Below are positions 15,990-17,850 of a stretch of DNA of 17,850 nt, piece by piece. Both the position numbers and the translations under genes were made by a program. The notes under the pieces were generated by a model. The model did no database searches, was not told where the DNA came from, and was given only the letters and a program-made list of their open reading frames with translations. Numbering within the stretch: the stretch's first letter is position 1; each line of letters begins with the position of its first letter. Location of the stretch: positions 1-17,850 of the forward strand of contig CAZTIH010000041.1 in NCBI GenBank assembly GCA_964613675.1, written 5' to 3'. Origin of the DNA: DAIUCA01 sp964613675 (lineage in GTDB: Bacteria > Pseudomonadota > Gammaproteobacteria > Competibacterales > Competibacteraceae).

Positions 15990-17618
15990 ATGTCGATTCT
16001 GACCGTAGCCACTACGCCTTTTAACGATCAACGCCCGGGCACTTCGGGGTTACGCAAACCCGTAACGATCTTTCAGCAACCCCATTACCTCGAAAACTTT
16101 ATCCAAGCGAATCTCGACACCCTCAATCAGGCGAATGCAACGCTGGTGTTGGGCGGCGACGGGCGTTATTTCAACGAGGAAGCCCTGCACAAAATCGTCC
16201 AACTGTGCGCGGCAAATGGGGTACGCAAGCTCCTCATCGGCAAGGCGGGACAGCTATCGACGCCGGCGGTCTCGCATCTGATTCGTCATTACGGCGCGGC
16301 GGGGGGGTTTATCCTGTCAGCAAGTCACAATCCTGGAGGACCGACGGGCGATTTTGGCATTAAATTCAATGTACAAAATGGAGGTCCCGCGCCCGAGTCG
16401 TTTACCGAAACCGTTTATCGCCGTAGCCAAGTGTTATCTCACTACAATGTGTGGAATGAACCGATTTCGCTGGATTTGAGCCGCTGTCACACGGGGCAAG
16501 TGGGCGATTTGACCTGGGAAGTGATTGACTCGGTGGCGGACTATGCGGCGCTGATGTCACGACTTTTTGATTTTGATCTGATTCGCGACTGGCTCAAACG
16601 CCACCGCCTCTGCTTTGATGCCATGAACGCCATTACAGGACCTTACGCCAAGGCGATTTTCGTGGATCAACTGGGGGCGACGCCGAATAGTCTTCTGCGC
16701 AGCACGCCGTTAAGCGATTTTGGCGGGGGGCATCCCGATCCCAATCCCGTTCACGCCGCCGATTTGTGGGCGTTAATGCACCGCGAGGATGGCCCCGATC
16801 TAGGCGCAGCGTCTGATGGCGATGGAGATCGCAATTTGATTTTAGGCCATCGTTGTTATGTTACGCCCAGCGATAGTTTGGCGATTTTGTTGGCGAATGC
16901 GCATTTAGTCCCGGGCTATCGGACGGGCGTGGTGGGGGTTGCGCGGTCGATGCCTACGAGTCGTGCGGTGGATGGAGTCGCGGAACACCTAGGTATTCCC
17001 TGTTTCGAGACGCCAACGGGGTGGAAATTTTTCGGTAACTTATTGGATCATGGAAAAATTGGGTTATGCGGCGAGGAGAGCTTTGGCACGAGTTCCCATC
17101 ACATTCGGGAAAAAGATGGTCTCTGGGCGGTGCTATTTTGGTTGAACATCGTGGCGGCCCGCGATCAATCGGTGAGTGAGATTGTCGATGCGCATTGGCA
17201 ACGCTTTGGGCGGGTGTACTACAGCCGTCACGATTACGAAGGCATTGATAGCGCGTTGGCAACGACCTCAATCACTACCTTGCGTCAACAACTTCCCGCG
17301 CTGATTGGGAAAACCTTTGGGGACTTGCGCATTTCATGGGCAGACGACTTTGCGTACTGCGATCCGGTTGACGGCAGCGAAAGTCGTCATCAAGGGCTTC
17401 GTTTGGGGATCGGCCATGACCAACGCATCATCGTTCGGCTTTCGGGAACGGGGACGGTCGGCGCGACGGTACGACTTTACTTTGAGCACATAGAACGGGA
17501 TCCCAACCGCCGCTACCTCGAAACGCAGTCAGTATTGCAACCGCTGATTGTCCTGGCCGAGCAGCTACTTTCCTTGCGCCAATCGACAGGCAAAGCGATT
17601 CCCGATGTCGTGACCTAG
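15990..17618 (+). CDS. pgm: Alpha-D-phosphoglucomutase
   Basis: Pgm interconverts glucose-1-phosphate and glucose-6-phosphate in the cytoplasm, feeding UDP-/ADP-glucose and glycogen or surface-sugar synthesis. From the ATG at 15990 the protein is 542 aa, the length of the eukaryote-like alpha-PGM group. All four active-site segments are present: ILSASHNPGG with the phosphorylated S112, metal loop DGDGDR (276-281), sugar-binding GEESFG (361-366) and phosphate-binding SGTGTVGATVR (485-495). The N-terminal TPFNDQRPGTSGLRKPV is also characteristic. The open frame extends back to 15885 inside flhA, but the ATG after flhA gives the family's normal N-terminus; its ribosome binding site is weak. It lies 46 bases downstream of flhA, so may be read from the flagellar operon. 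A run of seven G lies at 16301-16307. Confidence 0.97.
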   Translation: MSILTVATTPFNDQRPGTSGLRKPVTIFQQPHYLENFIQANLDTLNQANATLVLGGDGRYFNEEALHKIVQLCAANGVRKLLIGKAGQLSTPAVSHLIRHYGAAGGFILSASHNPGGPTGDFGIKFNVQNGGPAPESFTETVYRRSQVLSHYNVWNEPISLDLSRCHTGQVGDLTWEVIDSVADYAALMSRLFDFDLIRDWLKRHRLCFDAMNAITGPYAKAIFVDQLGATPNSLLRSTPLSDFGGGHPDPNPVHAADLWALMHREDGPDLGAASDGDGDRNLILGHRCYVTPSDSLAILLANAHLVPGYRTGVVGVARSMPTSRAVDGVAEHLGIPCFETPTGWKFFGNLLDHGKIGLCGEESFGTSSHHIREKDGLWAVLFWLNIVAARDQSVSEIVDAHWQRFGRVYYSRHDYEGIDSALATTSITTLRQQLPALIGKTFGDLRISWADDFAYCDPVDGSESRHQGLRLGIGHDQRIIVRLSGTGTVGATVRLYFEHIERDPNRRYLETQSVLQPLIVLAEQLLSLRQSTGKAIPDVVT

Positions 17619-17850
17619 CTTTCGTCGTGTTGAGTCGATTCGGTCGCTGATGAGGGCAACACCACGGCAGCGGGTAAATCGCGCAACCAGCGACGTAACT
17701 GACGGGTAAACTTTGGAGGAACGGGGGGTTGCATAGCGATCTCCCGTTGAGCCGACCGACACAGTTGACGCCATTTTTGTCGATCTAATGCGGGAAATTG
17801 GTCGAACAACGCGCCCAAAACCCGAGTAGATTGTGTTCGATCCAGTAACT
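17615..17850 (-). CDS. darP: Ribosome biogenesis factor DarP/YjgA (DUF615), C-terminal part
   Basis: Only the last 77 residues are in the window; the frame is open to the right edge, so the N-terminus lies outside. The fragment VLGALFDQFPALDRQKW followed by RQLCRSAQREIA, QPPVPPKFTRQ and LRRWLRDL lines up well with the end of E. coli YjgA, which has an ADRQ..LR.L.R.AKKE block, KPP and a final LREL. YjgA/DarP is a late 50S assembly factor found mainly in beta- and gammaproteobacteria. A short Ser/Thr/Glu-rich tail extends past the usual end. It is convergent with pgm, and the two stop codons overlap. Confidence 0.8.
   Translation of the reverse strand, partial: LLDRTQSTRVLGALFDQFPALDRQKWRQLCRSAQREIAMQPPVPPKFTRQLRRWLRDLPAAVVLPSSATESTQHDES

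Noticed and set aside
1..17850. CRISPR arrays, tRNA/rRNA genes, insertion sequences, prophage or integron features
   Set aside because: No regularly spaced repeats, cloverleaf-like genes, transposase or integrase motifs, or terminal inverted repeats were seen.

Overview
The window most likely comes from a flagellated gammaproteobacterium of moderate GC. The evidence is a DarP/YjgA C-terminus at the right edge (a family found mainly in beta- and gammaproteobacteria), an LplT-Aas type phospholipid acyltransferase fusion, ATP-type PEP carboxykinase, a secreted GlpQ with a signal peptide, and an flhB-flhA pair. GTG and TTG starts are used several times. I see no tRNA, rRNA, CRISPR array, transposase or integrase. 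Genes are packed tightly, and no stretch longer than about 165 bases lacks a gene.

Left part (1-7516). A truncated MFS-PlsC-AMP-binding protein (phospholipid re-acylation) runs leftwards off the window. Divergent from it is a two-gene unit joined by an ATGA stop/start overlap: a 239-aa protein that looks like the dual-OB (DuOB) type, and a 192-aa protein with a C-terminal DUF4326 domain. Only two bases separate it from the end of an oppositely transcribed pair, msrB followed by a large DUF5682 gene. A secreted glycerophosphodiester phosphodiesterase (glpQ) diverges from msrB and ends in a strong intrinsic terminator.

Middle (7534-12617). pckA (leftward, probable TTG start) diverges from a rightward series: a TPR protein with a C-terminal GT-B glycosyltransferase domain, a GT8-like glycosyltransferase with a DxD motif, and a small lipoprotein with a Gln/Arg/Asn-rich tail. 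The two glycosyltransferases look like a surface or flagellar glycosylation module.

Right part (12741-17850). flhB and flhA encode core membrane proteins of the flagellar export gate. Instead of flhF/flhG, the next gene is an alpha-phosphoglucomutase (pgm), which could supply glucose-1-phosphate for sugar-nucleotide synthesis. pgm ends tail-to-tail with darP, and their stop codons share one CTAG tetranucleotide.

The best candidates for undescribed biology are the DuOB/DUF4326 pair, the DUF5682 gene without visible MoxR/VWA partners, and the glycosyltransferase-lipoprotein series beside flhBA. All functional ideas for these are inference. No database search was possible.
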